A stretch of DNA of 64,000 nt, from contig CAZFLA010000002.1 of the NCBI GenBank assembly GCA_964519405.1, forward strand, positions 1 through 64,000, in the 5' to 3' direction. The stretch is from G963677485 sp964519405 (GTDB lineage Bacteria; Armatimonadota; HRBIN16). Shown here piece by piece: positions 56,572 to 64,000 of this stretch (position 1 is its first letter; every line of letters begins with the position of its first letter). The notes under the pieces were generated by a model that made no database searches, was not told the origin of the DNA, and worked only from the letters and a program-made list of their open reading frames with translations. Position numbers and translations under genes: made by a program.

Positions 56572-56690
56572 TTATGGCCATGATGCCGCGGATTTTGTCA
56601 CCCGCACAGTGCTGTTGTTCAGCCGGTGGCGTAGATCGCAGCTGGCAAGTGGATGTCGCTTCACCATGTGATTTCCATTTTGCCATTGGC
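56572..56690. repeat. Diverged, inverted copy of the repeat family
   Basis: On the minus strand this stretch reads tggtgaagcgacatcca ... caccggctgaacaacagc ... cgggtgacaaaatccgcgg catcatggcc. The order and sequence resemble gtgaaacggcatcca (63924-63938) and catcggctgaacg ... gtgactaaacccgcggcagcatggc of the tandem units at 61.7-62.1 kb. It lies upstream of paralog B in a 333-base gap that otherwise holds only the terminator at 56709-56743. Confidence 0.5.
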
Positions 56691-56708
56691 TCAACCGAAT
56701 TTTTAGGT

Positions 56709-56743
56709 AAAAAAAGTGCCGTAGAGGCTAGCGTCTACGGCAC
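56709..56743 (-). terminator. Rho-independent terminator of paralog C
   Basis: gtgccgtaga (56716-56725) pairs with tctacggcac (56734-56743); on the minus strand the stem is followed by seven Ts (complement of A at 56709-56715). Confidence 0.9.
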
Positions 56744-56766
56744 AAACTCCTACACAACAGGAGTTC

Positions 56767-58641
56767 CTATTGCTTAGCGGGTTTCACGCTCTTCGAAGCC
56801 GTATCATCCACCACTTTGAGAATCGCAGTGGTAAACGTCTGATTACGCTGATTCATTGTTTTGGTGTAGACCTCTGGTGACCGAAACATGCCAAGGTGGT
56901 TTTGGTCGCTCCCTAATAACGCCGCTTCACAAACCGTCATCAACGGCAGACCAACCAGCGAGATGAACACTAAAATGGGGCTCAGATACCTCAGCCACAT
57001 CTGGCTGGCCTTTGCATAGTATTCCGATGTTTTGTTTTTTTCAGCCATTACGGGAATCGTAACCAAAACTAACAACGCCACTAACGGCAACAGCGAATAG
57101 ATAGAAAACTGACCGTTATGCTGTGTATATTTCAGATAACCTATCGCAAGGCAATATGTAACCGCAAGCAACACCGGCAGCCAGGTATTGAGGAGTTCTT
57201 TACCCCGCGAAGGTACCGTGACACCAGCCTGACAACATGCCTGCTTATATTGATACCTCATGGCAATACCGAACAATGCTGCCATCATAATCGTCATGGT
57301 GAGGAACAGCGGCATTAGGGAATAATTGAGAAGAGGCTGTAATAGCAGTATCCCGATGGCTATCAAGCAATAATATGCGTATCTCTCGGGTTTTACTTCA
57401 TTACCCTTATCGTTGGCATTGCTAGGCATACCCCGTCGGATAAAATACCAATAAACTTGCCCCACGCAACACGCAACCCACAACAATGCCACTATGTAGC
57501 CAGCAACGGTCCAACCAACCTGTATTGAGTAAACACTGCGCAGCCCTGGAATATCGTACAGGCCCTGATACCGAAAAGCATCCTTCACGACCACATTCAT
57601 TATTTGTTGGGTCATCGCACCATATCGTTCAGCCTCAGCCGAACGATGTGATTTGGTCAACAGATACTGGCTCAGCAATGCCCATTCACTAACAGACATT
57701 GCGGTGACCATTGGTGTTTGGTTTGCCATATCGGGGTTTGCTGTCATCATCACAAAAGCATCTTTGGGCTGCAGCAGCTTGAGTGCTTGATCTACTTCAC
57801 CGCGTTTTGCTAACCATAACGCTGCGAGTTTTACATCGGCCACTGGAGTGAACATATTCGATTGGTTAAATGCATCAGCACCTTCAGCTTCGCGTTGATT
57901 AAGATATTGCTCCGTGGTGAGAATCTTCGGCATATTACGCGCATTAACTAGACGTCGCTTCTGTATATAAAGGGATACCTTCTTCTGCAGCGCCTTCTCA
58001 TATTCGGCCAGTCCTAGCCTGAAATTCTTCTCGTTAGCGACTTTGACTTCCGGCAGCATCTCCTCTGTGATCTTCTCCTTTGAAAATACAAGCGGCGGCT
58101 TAGGCATTGTTGCACTCTTTGGAAACGTCTCCTCCAGATTATCTCCCCAATAACAAGAAGCCATCAGAAGATGATACAAAGCGTTATCGGGATCGAGCTG
58201 TTGACCACGCTTCATGAAATCAATGTATTCGGACTCCCGTTTCTTTTGGTCAGCTCTAGATTTTGGGTGTATGTTAAAAACACTATGCGGAGCCGTCAGT
58301 TTACAAGCCAGGTAGGCATAAGCTTCTCGATCACCGTATTTCGCACGATCTTTCAACAAGTCGCGTTCGGCATCCTTTGGGGTATATTCGTGCATAGACA
58401 GCGGTAAACCAAACGTATATGACGGTTGATACGGAGATTTCACAAACAGTTTGGCGATCGTATCTGTTGCCTTACTGTTCAGATCGTGATGTTCAGATAC
58501 CATTGGTTTGTCTGCAGGCGCACATTGTTTGTCCGTAAGAACATACACAGGACCTGTCCGTCTCGCCCACACACCAACTAATAGCGCCACAGCGACGATC
58601 GGCAGTATCCATCTCAGTAATAACGACTTACGCGTCTCCAT
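56767..58641 (-). CDS. Membrane protein with TPR-like region, paralog C of three
   Basis: 624 residues; ATG with AGGAG six bases upstream. N-terminal TM (~8-25), RRTGPVYVLTD, KYGDREAYAYLACKLT, FMKRGQQLDPDNALYHLLMASCYWGD, a second helical pair LAALWLAKRGEVDQALKLLQP, then five or six TMs with RYQYKQACCQAGVTVPSRGKELL and VGLPLMTVCEAALLGSDQNHLG. A clean terminator follows, so the copies are separate transcription units rather than one operon. Unknown family. Confidence 0.7.
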   Translation of the reverse strand: METRKSLLLRWILPIVAVALLVGVWARRTGPVYVLTDKQCAPADKPMVSEHHDLNSKATDTIAKLFVKSPYQPSYTFGLPLSMHEYTPKDAERDLLKDRAKYGDREAYAYLACKLTAPHSVFNIHPKSRADQKKRESEYIDFMKRGQQLDPDNALYHLLMASCYWGDNLEETFPKSATMPKPPLVFSKEKITEEMLPEVKVANEKNFRLGLAEYEKALQKKVSLYIQKRRLVNARNMPKILTTEQYLNQREAEGADAFNQSNMFTPVADVKLAALWLAKRGEVDQALKLLQPKDAFVMMTANPDMANQTPMVTAMSVSEWALLSQYLLTKSHRSAEAERYGAMTQQIMNVVVKDAFRYQGLYDIPGLRSVYSIQVGWTVAGYIVALLWVACCVGQVYWYFIRRGMPSNANDKGNEVKPERYAYYCLIAIGILLLQPLLNYSLMPLFLTMTIMMAALFGIAMRYQYKQACCQAGVTVPSRGKELLNTWLPVLLAVTYCLAIGYLKYTQHNGQFSIYSLLPLVALLVLVTIPVMAEKNKTSEYYAKASQMWLRYLSPILVFISLVGLPLMTVCEAALLGSDQNHLGMFRSPEVYTKTMNQRNQTFTTAILKVVDDTASKSVKPAKQ

Positions 58642-58847
58642 CCCTTATCTCCTCACAGCAAACTTCCACGTTAATTGTTAGTTGTATCCTACATGCATGG
58701 TGTTATCATGAACGTTTCAAGGAAATAATACTTTATTTGCTAAACAATCGCCAATTGCTGCAACACAGCCATGGTCACGAAAAGCTGGTATCATAAGCTC
58801 ACACTTACGAATTGCTTATTTGTATAACTTCCAAAGAGGGTATTGAT

Positions 58848-61373
58848 ATGGATAACGTATCATTGAGCAACAGTAATATCCTGAGCAACCCCAATATCAC
58901 CAAGCCATTTGTTCAGGCTAAACCCTCATCTGGCGTGGGCAAGGTGAGCGGTATGATAGCTCAAGCTTGGCTGGATAACTCAAGCTGGGCCCAAGTACGG
59001 GTGATCTATGCAGAGGAGTCACGCAACAACAGGTCAGACCATAGCTGCCAACGCATTGATGTTCAGCAGGTGCTTGATGACGGCAAAGTTCACTTTTACC
59101 AACAGTTAACCAGCATTACTGTCGGCCAAAGGTACCAAGCTCAGGTATGGCTGCGTGAAAGCGTGGCGGTACCCATCGAAGTCACTGTACGCCAACTCGA
59201 TGCCCCCTATCGAGACATCGCATATACAACCATCACTCCTGGAAACAAGTGGCAGCAGGCCGAGCTGAGCTGGCATGTGAATAACACCGACCGCTTGGGG
59301 TTATATATCCGCGTCGCAGAGCCAGTCACCCTCTGGGTTGCTGATGCATCGGTGCAGCAAATTGCTCCATTACCAGCATCTGAGGGCAACCTACTGGTTA
59401 ACGGATCATTTGAAACGGGGCTCGCAGCAGGTTGGATCGTATGGAACTCATCCACCAGGTTTGCTGACCAACCGATCAGCGTGGACCGAACCACCGCATA
59501 TACCGGAAATGCATCGCTGAAGATACGCATCTTGCCGACTCTGGAGCGTATGACAGTGATTGAGTTGACCTCACCGCCAGTCGAGATTCCTCAAGCAGAT
59601 ACATACACTGCGAGTGTGGCGCTAAAGTCGCAATACGGCCCCATCACCGTCTCTGTATCGCTTCAGGGTTCAAAGGTGGCACAGTCCTTTACTGTAGATA
59701 ACCAGTGGCAGCGGGTATCCATCACTGGAGTACTGCTGCCCGGACAGACGGCTTTCGTTGTTCGCAGCGTGAACCCAGCAGACAAAGAGAACACTATTTT
59801 GGTAGATGCCGCCGAACTCAGCAGGCGAAGCCAACCAACGCCCGCATATGAACCGGCCTACCCAGTGGAACTGAACCTGACGACCACCCAACCGGCGCAT
59901 GTTTTCCACGGCAGCCAAGCGATGGTATTGAATTACGCAGCTGTTGGTCTCATTCCAGCCGATGCGAAACTGCACCTCACCATATCGGATTTGTATGACC
60001 ATCGCGAAGCGCTGCCGCCGCTTCCGCTAACCAGTTCAAACATCACCCTGCCGCGCAATATCACGCACCGATATGGAATGTATAGAGCAACCGCCGTGGT
60101 GTTCGATGCTAGTGGCCAGCCGATTTCTTCAGAGGTCGATCTCTGCTTCGCTCGGCTGCCGAAGCCGCGCAATATCGACCCCACCCAGTCCTTCTTTGGC
60201 GTGCATATGCCGTTAACGGCACCCTATTTTCCAATCGCCCGCGCACTGGGCATACGGTGGGTGAGGCTGCATGACGCAAGTCTGCTGACGAAATGGACTG
60301 TGGCTCAGCCAACGCCATCCCCCATTCGGTTCTTCGATGCACCAATCACTCAGTGTCGTAAAGCGGGATTAGCCATACTGGGCATGCTGGATGGCGCCCC
60401 GGCATGGTCAACATCGAAGCCAAACCCAACAACCGACTACATGGCCCATTTCTACAACAATCCCGATACACCCGCCGGAAAACAGGCATGGCAAGCCTAT
60501 GTCAAGGCCATGGTGGGCCACTATAAAGGGCGCATTGACTTCTGGGAGGTGTGGAACGAGCCATGGAACCTAGCCGATCGCTTTTTCCCGGGCACCGCAG
60601 AGCAGTATGGCAACCTGTTGAAACTCACCTGTGCCACTGCGAAAAGAGCAAATCGCAGCGCGACAATAGTCGGCATCGACACTTATCGTCCTATTGAGTC
60701 GGTCAGTCCCGACTTCACCAAGCTCGCTATAAAAGCCGCGGGTATATCTAGTTTCGATGTGTTCTCATATCACGATTACTCGCCAGACACAGTGGCCGAT
60801 TCACAAAACAATGTCCAACTGAAACAAGCCCGCGAATTTAGGCAGATACTGAAGCCTTTTGAAGGCCCCTCCCCCAAACCGATGTGGACAACAGAGGGCG
60901 GAGTCTCACATGGGTTACGCTCTATGTATCTCCGAGGGCAGGATGGCGCCACTCTGCTTGCAGATCAAGCGCGGATGGTTCGCTTCCTTGTGGGCTTAAT
61001 GGCAGCAGGCAGCCAGAGGTTCTTCCTCTATACATTCTTCCTGCACCCAAAGGGATACGGCAGCACCGATTCACTGGCTCTGGAGCATGACCGCGCACTC
61101 CGTCCCGCACTGGCGGCATGGGCTGTGCTGGCTTCAATGGTTGACGGAGCGGGAACACCAGTGACCGACGATAGTATTCCTGGCGTCTCCATCTTCCGGT
61201 TTGCCGCATCACAGGGGCTGCAAGTTACTGTATACTGGAGCCATGATGGCAAGCCGCATCACATTCCTTACCCAAAAGACGCAGCACTGCTTGATATTCA
61301 AGGCAACCCAATAGACAACAAGAGTAAATACGAACTCGGCCCCATACCGGTCTACGCCGTGCGAAGAGTATAG
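58848..61373 (+). CDS. Glycoside hydrolase (GH39/GH5-like clan A) with two N-terminal carbohydrate-binding-like domains
   Basis: 841 residues from ATG 58848 (AGAGGG seven bases upstream; the frame is open from 58812). Two CBM4/9-like beta-sandwiches (~35-180 and ~185-325; the second opens NLLVNGSFETGLAAGWIVWN), a further beta-domain (~340-450), then a TIM barrel (~460-800). Catalytic residues of clan A: acid/base Glu in FWEVWNEPWN and nucleophile Glu in MWTTEGGVSHG. No signal peptide is visible, which is unusual for such an enzyme. Probably acts on beta-linked polysaccharide; the substrate is not deducible. Confidence 0.8.
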   Translation: MDNVSLSNSNILSNPNITKPFVQAKPSSGVGKVSGMIAQAWLDNSSWAQVRVIYAEESRNNRSDHSCQRIDVQQVLDDGKVHFYQQLTSITVGQRYQAQVWLRESVAVPIEVTVRQLDAPYRDIAYTTITPGNKWQQAELSWHVNNTDRLGLYIRVAEPVTLWVADASVQQIAPLPASEGNLLVNGSFETGLAAGWIVWNSSTRFADQPISVDRTTAYTGNASLKIRILPTLERMTVIELTSPPVEIPQADTYTASVALKSQYGPITVSVSLQGSKVAQSFTVDNQWQRVSITGVLLPGQTAFVVRSVNPADKENTILVDAAELSRRSQPTPAYEPAYPVELNLTTTQPAHVFHGSQAMVLNYAAVGLIPADAKLHLTISDLYDHREALPPLPLTSSNITLPRNITHRYGMYRATAVVFDASGQPISSEVDLCFARLPKPRNIDPTQSFFGVHMPLTAPYFPIARALGIRWVRLHDASLLTKWTVAQPTPSPIRFFDAPITQCRKAGLAILGMLDGAPAWSTSKPNPTTDYMAHFYNNPDTPAGKQAWQAYVKAMVGHYKGRIDFWEVWNEPWNLADRFFPGTAEQYGNLLKLTCATAKRANRSATIVGIDTYRPIESVSPDFTKLAIKAAGISSFDVFSYHDYSPDTVADSQNNVQLKQAREFRQILKPFEGPSPKPMWTTEGGVSHGLRSMYLRGQDGATLLADQARMVRFLVGLMAAGSQRFFLYTFFLHPKGYGSTDSLALEHDRALRPALAAWAVLASMVDGAGTPVTDDSIPGVSIFRFAASQGLQVTVYWSHDGKPHHIPYPKDAALLDIQGNPIDNKSKYELGPIPVYAVRRV

Positions 61374-61421
61374 ATTACAACTATATATAAGAGCCAATTT
61401 CAAAATAGCATTCACAAACTG

Positions 61422-61593
61422 GTTGCAGTGTAATGGTAAACTGGCATCCATACGCCGGCATCTCTGCTGTGATGTCTCAGGCCTTATTGAAATGTATAAG
61501 CTAGTTGCAGTGTAGTTGCGAAATGGCATCCCTGCGCCGGCCGGAGTGAAGCGACGCCGGCCGGTACTGATGAGCCGTGCGGTGCAGGAACCC
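61422..61593. repeat. Two degenerate copies of a dispersed ~80-bp element
   Basis: Copy 1 (61422-61461) and copy 2 (61504-61593) both contain gttgcagtgta and ggcatcc(a/c)t(a/g)cgccggc. Copy 2 continues with ggccggagtgaagcgacgccggcc and ccgtgcggtgcaggaaccc, which recurs at the right edge of the window (63921-64000). The gccggcc...gccggcc segments can form a stem. Confidence 0.8.
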
Positions 61594-61698
61594 GCACGAA
61601 ACGCAGTTCCCGGAGCGTCAGCTCCCGGAACGTAGTTGTGTGGGTGACTAAACCCGCGGCAGCATGGCAAATAAAAAACATATACGAGATACATCACC

Positions 61699-62157
61699 GG
61701 CTGCCAGCAGAAGTGCCCAACCATCGGCTGAACGGCAACGTCGTCTTGATGACTAAACCCGCGGCAGCATGGCCGATCATCTGCGATTGCCACCATCGGC
61801 AATAAGCGATGGGTTCGGTGGCCCGTCCGTGACGGGCACAGTCACCCATCGCTGATCAATACCAGCCCGCGTTCCGGCGGGCGTTGGGATGGCTGCCGGC
61901 AGAAGTGCCCAACCATCGGTTGAACGACAACGTCGTCTGGGTGACTAAACCCGCGGCAGCATGGCTGATCATCTGCGATTGTCACCACCGGCAATAGGCG
62001 ATGGGTTCGGTGGCCCGTCCGTGACGGGCACAGTCACCCATCGCTGATCAATACCGGCCCGCGTTCCGGCGGGCGTTGGGATGGCTGCCGGGCAGCAGTG
62101 ACCCACCATCGGCTGAACGACCACGTCGTCTGGATGACCAACCCGCGGCAACATAGC
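61699..62157. repeat. 192-bp tandem repeat, two full units plus a partial third
   Basis: Unit 1 61699-61890, unit 2 61891-62082, partial unit 3 62083-~62157, each beginning ggctgcc; a partial fragment (tgactaaacccgcggcagcatggc) also lies near 61644-61667. Units 1 and 2 are exactly 192 bases and differ at few positions. Each holds a two-tier hairpin: gcgatgggt...acccatcgc (61806-61852; 61998-62044) enclosing gcccgtc/gacgggc, then a second stem gcccgc/gcgggc. Open frames across it are low-complexity and unlikely to be genes. The 61374-62340 interval otherwise has no gene. Confidence 0.9.
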
Positions 62158-62221
62158 TATTTAGCGATTGTCACTATATATCGATGTATAGCTGCGAGAC
62201 CAGCCGTCATACATGCTGATT

Positions 62222-62251
62222 TTCGCATATATGATCGATTTGTGATAAAAT
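62222..62251 (+). promoter_or_regulatory. Possible promoter of the rpsF-ssb-rpsR operon
   Basis: ttcgca (62222-62227) and taaaat (62246-62251) separated by 18 bases, about 100 bases before the rpsF start. The -35 match is weak. A small stem-loop (ggcagct/agctgcc, 62267-62282) and another (tttacgc/gcgtaag around 62300-62320) lie in the leader. Confidence 0.3.
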
Positions 62252-62353
62252 AACCTTCGGCATTTTGGCAGCTTTAGCTGCCCCAACTGCCTTCCTGCTT
62301 TACGCTGAGTATGCGTAAGGCCTACTAACAGTCCATAGGGAGGAGCTTACCCG

Positions 62354-62860
62354 TTGAGCAAGCTTTATGAAACGATGTACATCGTCCATCCCGCTACTGG
62401 TGATGAGCGTTTAGCCAATATCCTGGCACGCTTTGGTACCGTAGTGGAAAAGGCCGGTGGCGAGGTGGTGCACAACGCCATGTGGGCGCGTCGCCGACTC
62501 GAATATCCTATCCGCAAAATGCGCGATGGCATCTATGTTATCATGCTTTACCGCGCACCGCAGGAGGTTCCAGCAGAGCTGGAGCGACTATTTAACATCT
62601 CCGACGAAGTGATGCGATTTATCACCATTGCGCACGACTTCAAAGAAGCACAAGAGAAGAACTTCATCGCTGATCTGAGGACATCAATGTATTCCGCAGC
62701 ACCAGCAGCACCGGCCGCCGCACCAGCAGCTGCACCAGCAGCGCCAGTTGCAGCCGCGCCTGTCGCCGAAGTTGAAGCTCCGGCAGCACCAGCAGAGGCA
62801 GAAGCACCAGCTCCAGCCGCTGAAGCACCTGCCGCACAATCTGAACCTGAACAGGCTTAG
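62354..62860 (+). CDS. rpsF: 30S ribosomal protein S6 (bS6) with long Ala/Pro tail
   Basis: 168 residues. TTG start with AGGAG eight bases upstream. Residues 1-95 are a normal bS6: YETMYIVHPATGDERL, EVVHNAMWARRRLEYPIRKMRDGIYVIMLY, DEVMRFITIAHD. bS6 binds 16S rRNA together with bS18. The C-terminal ~55 residues are an Ala/Pro/Glu-rich low-complexity extension (PAAPAAAPAAAPAAPVAAAP and on), absent from most short S6 proteins. First gene of the conserved rpsF-ssb-rpsR order. Confidence 0.96.
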   Translation: MSKLYETMYIVHPATGDERLANILARFGTVVEKAGGEVVHNAMWARRRLEYPIRKMRDGIYVIMLYRAPQEVPAELERLFNISDEVMRFITIAHDFKEAQEKNFIADLRTSMYSAAPAAPAAAPAAAPAAPVAAAPVAEVEAPAAPAEAEAPAPAAEAPAAQSEPEQA

Positions 62861-62904
62861 AGCCTAATATAAACCGACTTTGTTGGTGAAAGGGGGTATC
62901 TGAC

Positions 62905-63381
62905 ATGAAATATAACCGAATAGTACTTATAGGGCGCTTAACCCGTGACCCAGAGTATCGGTCTACCCCACAGGGAACTCCGATTGCCAAAATCTCTTTG
63001 GCGGTTGGCCGCAATTTTAAGAACAAAGAAACCAACGAATATGATGCTGATTTCTTTGACTGTACAGCTTGGCAGCACCAAGCCGAATATGCGATCAACT
63101 ACCTCAAAAAGGGACGCTTGGTTCTAGTAGAGGGAAGCATTCATAGTCGAAAGTGGACGAGCCAATCGGGTGAAAATCACACCAGTTGGGATGTTCGCAT
63201 CGACACGATCCGTTCTCTGGAATCTGGCAGGGATGGCAATGAAGGCGGAGGATACCGACCGGCTGCGCCAGCGGCTCAGCCAAATGTGGTACCGCCTGTT
63301 AGCAGTGCGCCGACGGGTGATCCCTTCAGCGCGGGTTCCGAACTGCCGTCAGATTATGATCCTTTCGCCGACGAATCATAA
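62905..63381 (+). CDS. ssb: Single-stranded DNA-binding protein
   Basis: 158 residues. OB-fold (1-~108): YNRIVLIGRLTRDPEYR, ISLAVGR, DFFDCTAWQHQAEY, GRLVLVEGSIHSRKW. The linker is Pro/Ala-rich. The acidic tip reads SDYDPFADES: the Asp-x-Pro-Phe element is present, but four residues follow it instead of Pro-Phe being terminal as in most bacteria. AAGGGGG lies before the ATG. Works in replication, repair and recombination; here between rpsF and rpsR as in many bacteria. Confidence 0.96.
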   Translation: MKYNRIVLIGRLTRDPEYRSTPQGTPIAKISLAVGRNFKNKETNEYDADFFDCTAWQHQAEYAINYLKKGRLVLVEGSIHSRKWTSQSGENHTSWDVRIDTIRSLESGRDGNEGGGYRPAAPAAQPNVVPPVSSAPTGDPFSAGSELPSDYDPFADES

Positions 63382-63394
63382 ATAGGGAGAAACC

Positions 63395-63634
63395 ATGAGA
63401 CCAAACAATGGTAAGCCGCGGTTCAAGAGGCGGCGAAAAGTCTGTGCCTTCTGCGTCGATAAGATTGACTATATTGACTTCAAGGATATGCGACGTCTGT
63501 CTCGCTTTATCACCGATCGCGGTAAGATCATGACCCGCCGCAGCACCGGCACTTGTGCCCGCCACCAGCGCGGCCTTAGCGATGCTATCAAGCGTGCACG
63601 TCATATGGCTCTTGCCATCTACATGAAGCGCTAG
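63395..63634 (+). CDS. rpsR: 30S ribosomal protein S18 (bS18)
   Basis: 79 residues, normal length. KRRRKVCAFC near the start, then IDYIDFKDMRRLSRFITDRGKIMTRRSTGTCARHQRGLSDAIKRARHMALAIY split across the conserved S18 signature. Binds 16S rRNA with bS6. GGGAGA lies before the ATG, 13 bases after the ssb stop. Last gene of the operon. Confidence 0.97.
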   Translation: MRPNNGKPRFKRRRKVCAFCVDKIDYIDFKDMRRLSRFITDRGKIMTRRSTGTCARHQRGLSDAIKRARHMALAIYMKR

Positions 63635-63649
63635 TTTCGCTCGTTGCTT

Positions 63650-63687
63650 AACAGCCCTCGCATCAGCGAGGGCTGTTGTGTTTTTAA
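63650..63687 (+). terminator. Rho-independent terminator after rpsR
   Basis: aacagccctcgc (63650-63661) pairs with gcgagggctgtt (63666-63677) around a four-base loop, followed by gtgttttta. Confidence 0.92.
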
Positions 63688-63689
63688 GG

Positions 63690-63920
63690 GGGATGTGTGG
63701 AGCTTGGATAGTCACTCACTGCCTCCAAACAACAAACCCACTGCAATTATCATTCATATGTTGCTGCAGTGCCGCGGATTTGTGGTAAATGTCAACGAAC
63801 AGCCATGCACACAACATGGCCGTATTAGTGAGCCAAAAATGCTGAACAATAACCTCGTGCAGGTTTACCACAACAGTAATAAGAGTAGTTAGGTAGACTC
63901 ATGATTACCCGTCCTAATCG
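63690..63920. other. Intergenic stretch without recognisable feature
   Basis: No gene with a plausible start, no RNA gene and no strong hairpin is seen. An 82-codon open frame on the plus strand overlaps the terminator and has no ribosome-binding site. Confidence 0.5.
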
Positions 63921-64000
63921 ATGGTGAAACGGCATCCATGCGCCGGCCGGAGTGAAGCGACGCCGGCCGCAAATGGTAAGCCGCGCGGTGCAGGAACCCA
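63921..64000. repeat. Dispersed ~80-bp element, truncated by the window end
   Basis: Shares gcgccggccggagtgaagcg and the following acgccggcc exactly, and ...ggtgcaggaaccc, with 61521-61593. Same orientation. Continues beyond the window. Confidence 0.85.

Noticed and set aside
61209..61802. 197-codon minus-strand frame over the repeat region
   Set aside because: It translates the dispersed repeats and the end of the glycosidase gene in antisense; the repetitive peptide follows the DNA repeats, not protein constraints.
61969..62154. 61-codon frame inside the 192-bp repeat
   Set aside because: The unit length is a multiple of three, which keeps frames open by chance; no start context or conserved protein pattern.
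61699..62157. CRISPR array
   Set aside because: Units are 192 bases and contiguous, without short repeats and unique spacers, and no cas genes are present.
63644..63892. 82-codon plus-strand frame after rpsR
   Set aside because: Starts inside the rpsR terminator, no ribosome-binding site, and no recognisable protein pattern.
1..64000. tRNA or rRNA genes
   Set aside because: I looked through the intergenic stretches for tRNA cloverleaf signatures and rRNA motifs and saw none; a covariance-model search would be decisive.

Overview
This window reads as a draft bacterial chromosome segment with moderate GC and short N-runs at assembly gaps (27841-27866, 45660-45669, 46507-46516, 54901-54910). 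The gene content suggests an Armatimonadota-like or related environmental bacterium. It includes a DUF1559-type prepilin-like protein, a DUF6785-type membrane protein, secreted glycoside hydrolases, many sensor kinases, and an rpsF-ssb-rpsR ribosomal locus. This placement is an inference from gene style; no 16S or other decisive marker is present.

Layout. Positions 1-1375 hold gene debris: fragments of a small conserved protein and a GHKL-type ATPase, and a decapitated metallophosphoesterase. Positions 1447-7359 (minus strand) carry two secreted carbohydrate-active-type proteins, a prepilin-like protein with an apparent leader frameshift, a PII signalling protein and a membrane acyltransferase. 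From 29729 down to 7507 every gene is on the minus strand with small gaps or overlaps. Transcription runs: response regulator, receiver-PAS-PAS-PP2C-HATPase protein, STAS protein, alkaline-phosphatase-superfamily enzyme, rfbB-rfbA-rfbC, four tandem paralogous membrane-anchored Ser/Thr kinases, a split-off kinase membrane domain, a coiled-coil protein, a ClpB-like AAA+ ATPase, a radical-SAM activase-like protein and a zinc-ribbon FHA protein.

Positions 30041-40560 (minus) hold a SUFU-domain protein, four histidine kinases and a degenerate receiver. Positions 40744-43125 (plus) hold a GspF/PilC-like protein and a membrane J-domain protein. Positions 43196-46728 hold a sugar isomerase-like protein and a GH36-type alpha-galactosidase. 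A two-gene AAA ATPase/RloB pair (46849-48785) resembles a defence module. It is followed by a tiny zinc-ribbon gene, a secreted alkaline phosphatase, a polytopic membrane protein, three tandem paralogous membrane/TPR-like proteins (52513-58641) and a large glycosidase. Positions 61374-62340 are a non-coding repeat region with a 192-bp tandem repeat, diverged copies of which lie near 54.5 kb and 56.6 kb. The window closes with rpsF-ssb-rpsR and another dispersed repeat.

The most interesting block is 7507-22873. Four kinases share an N-terminal Thr-Arg-x-Val/Ile motif, lack a glycine-rich loop and carry DFD or DYD in place of DFG. Downstream lie an FHA reader, a radical-SAM protein and an AAA+ unfoldase. 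The arrangement suggests a membrane phospho-signalling system in which kinase tails are read by the FHA protein and the AAA+/radical-SAM pair is the output. That reading is an inference. The flanking PP2C/STAS genes and rhamnose genes may be co-transcribed with it.
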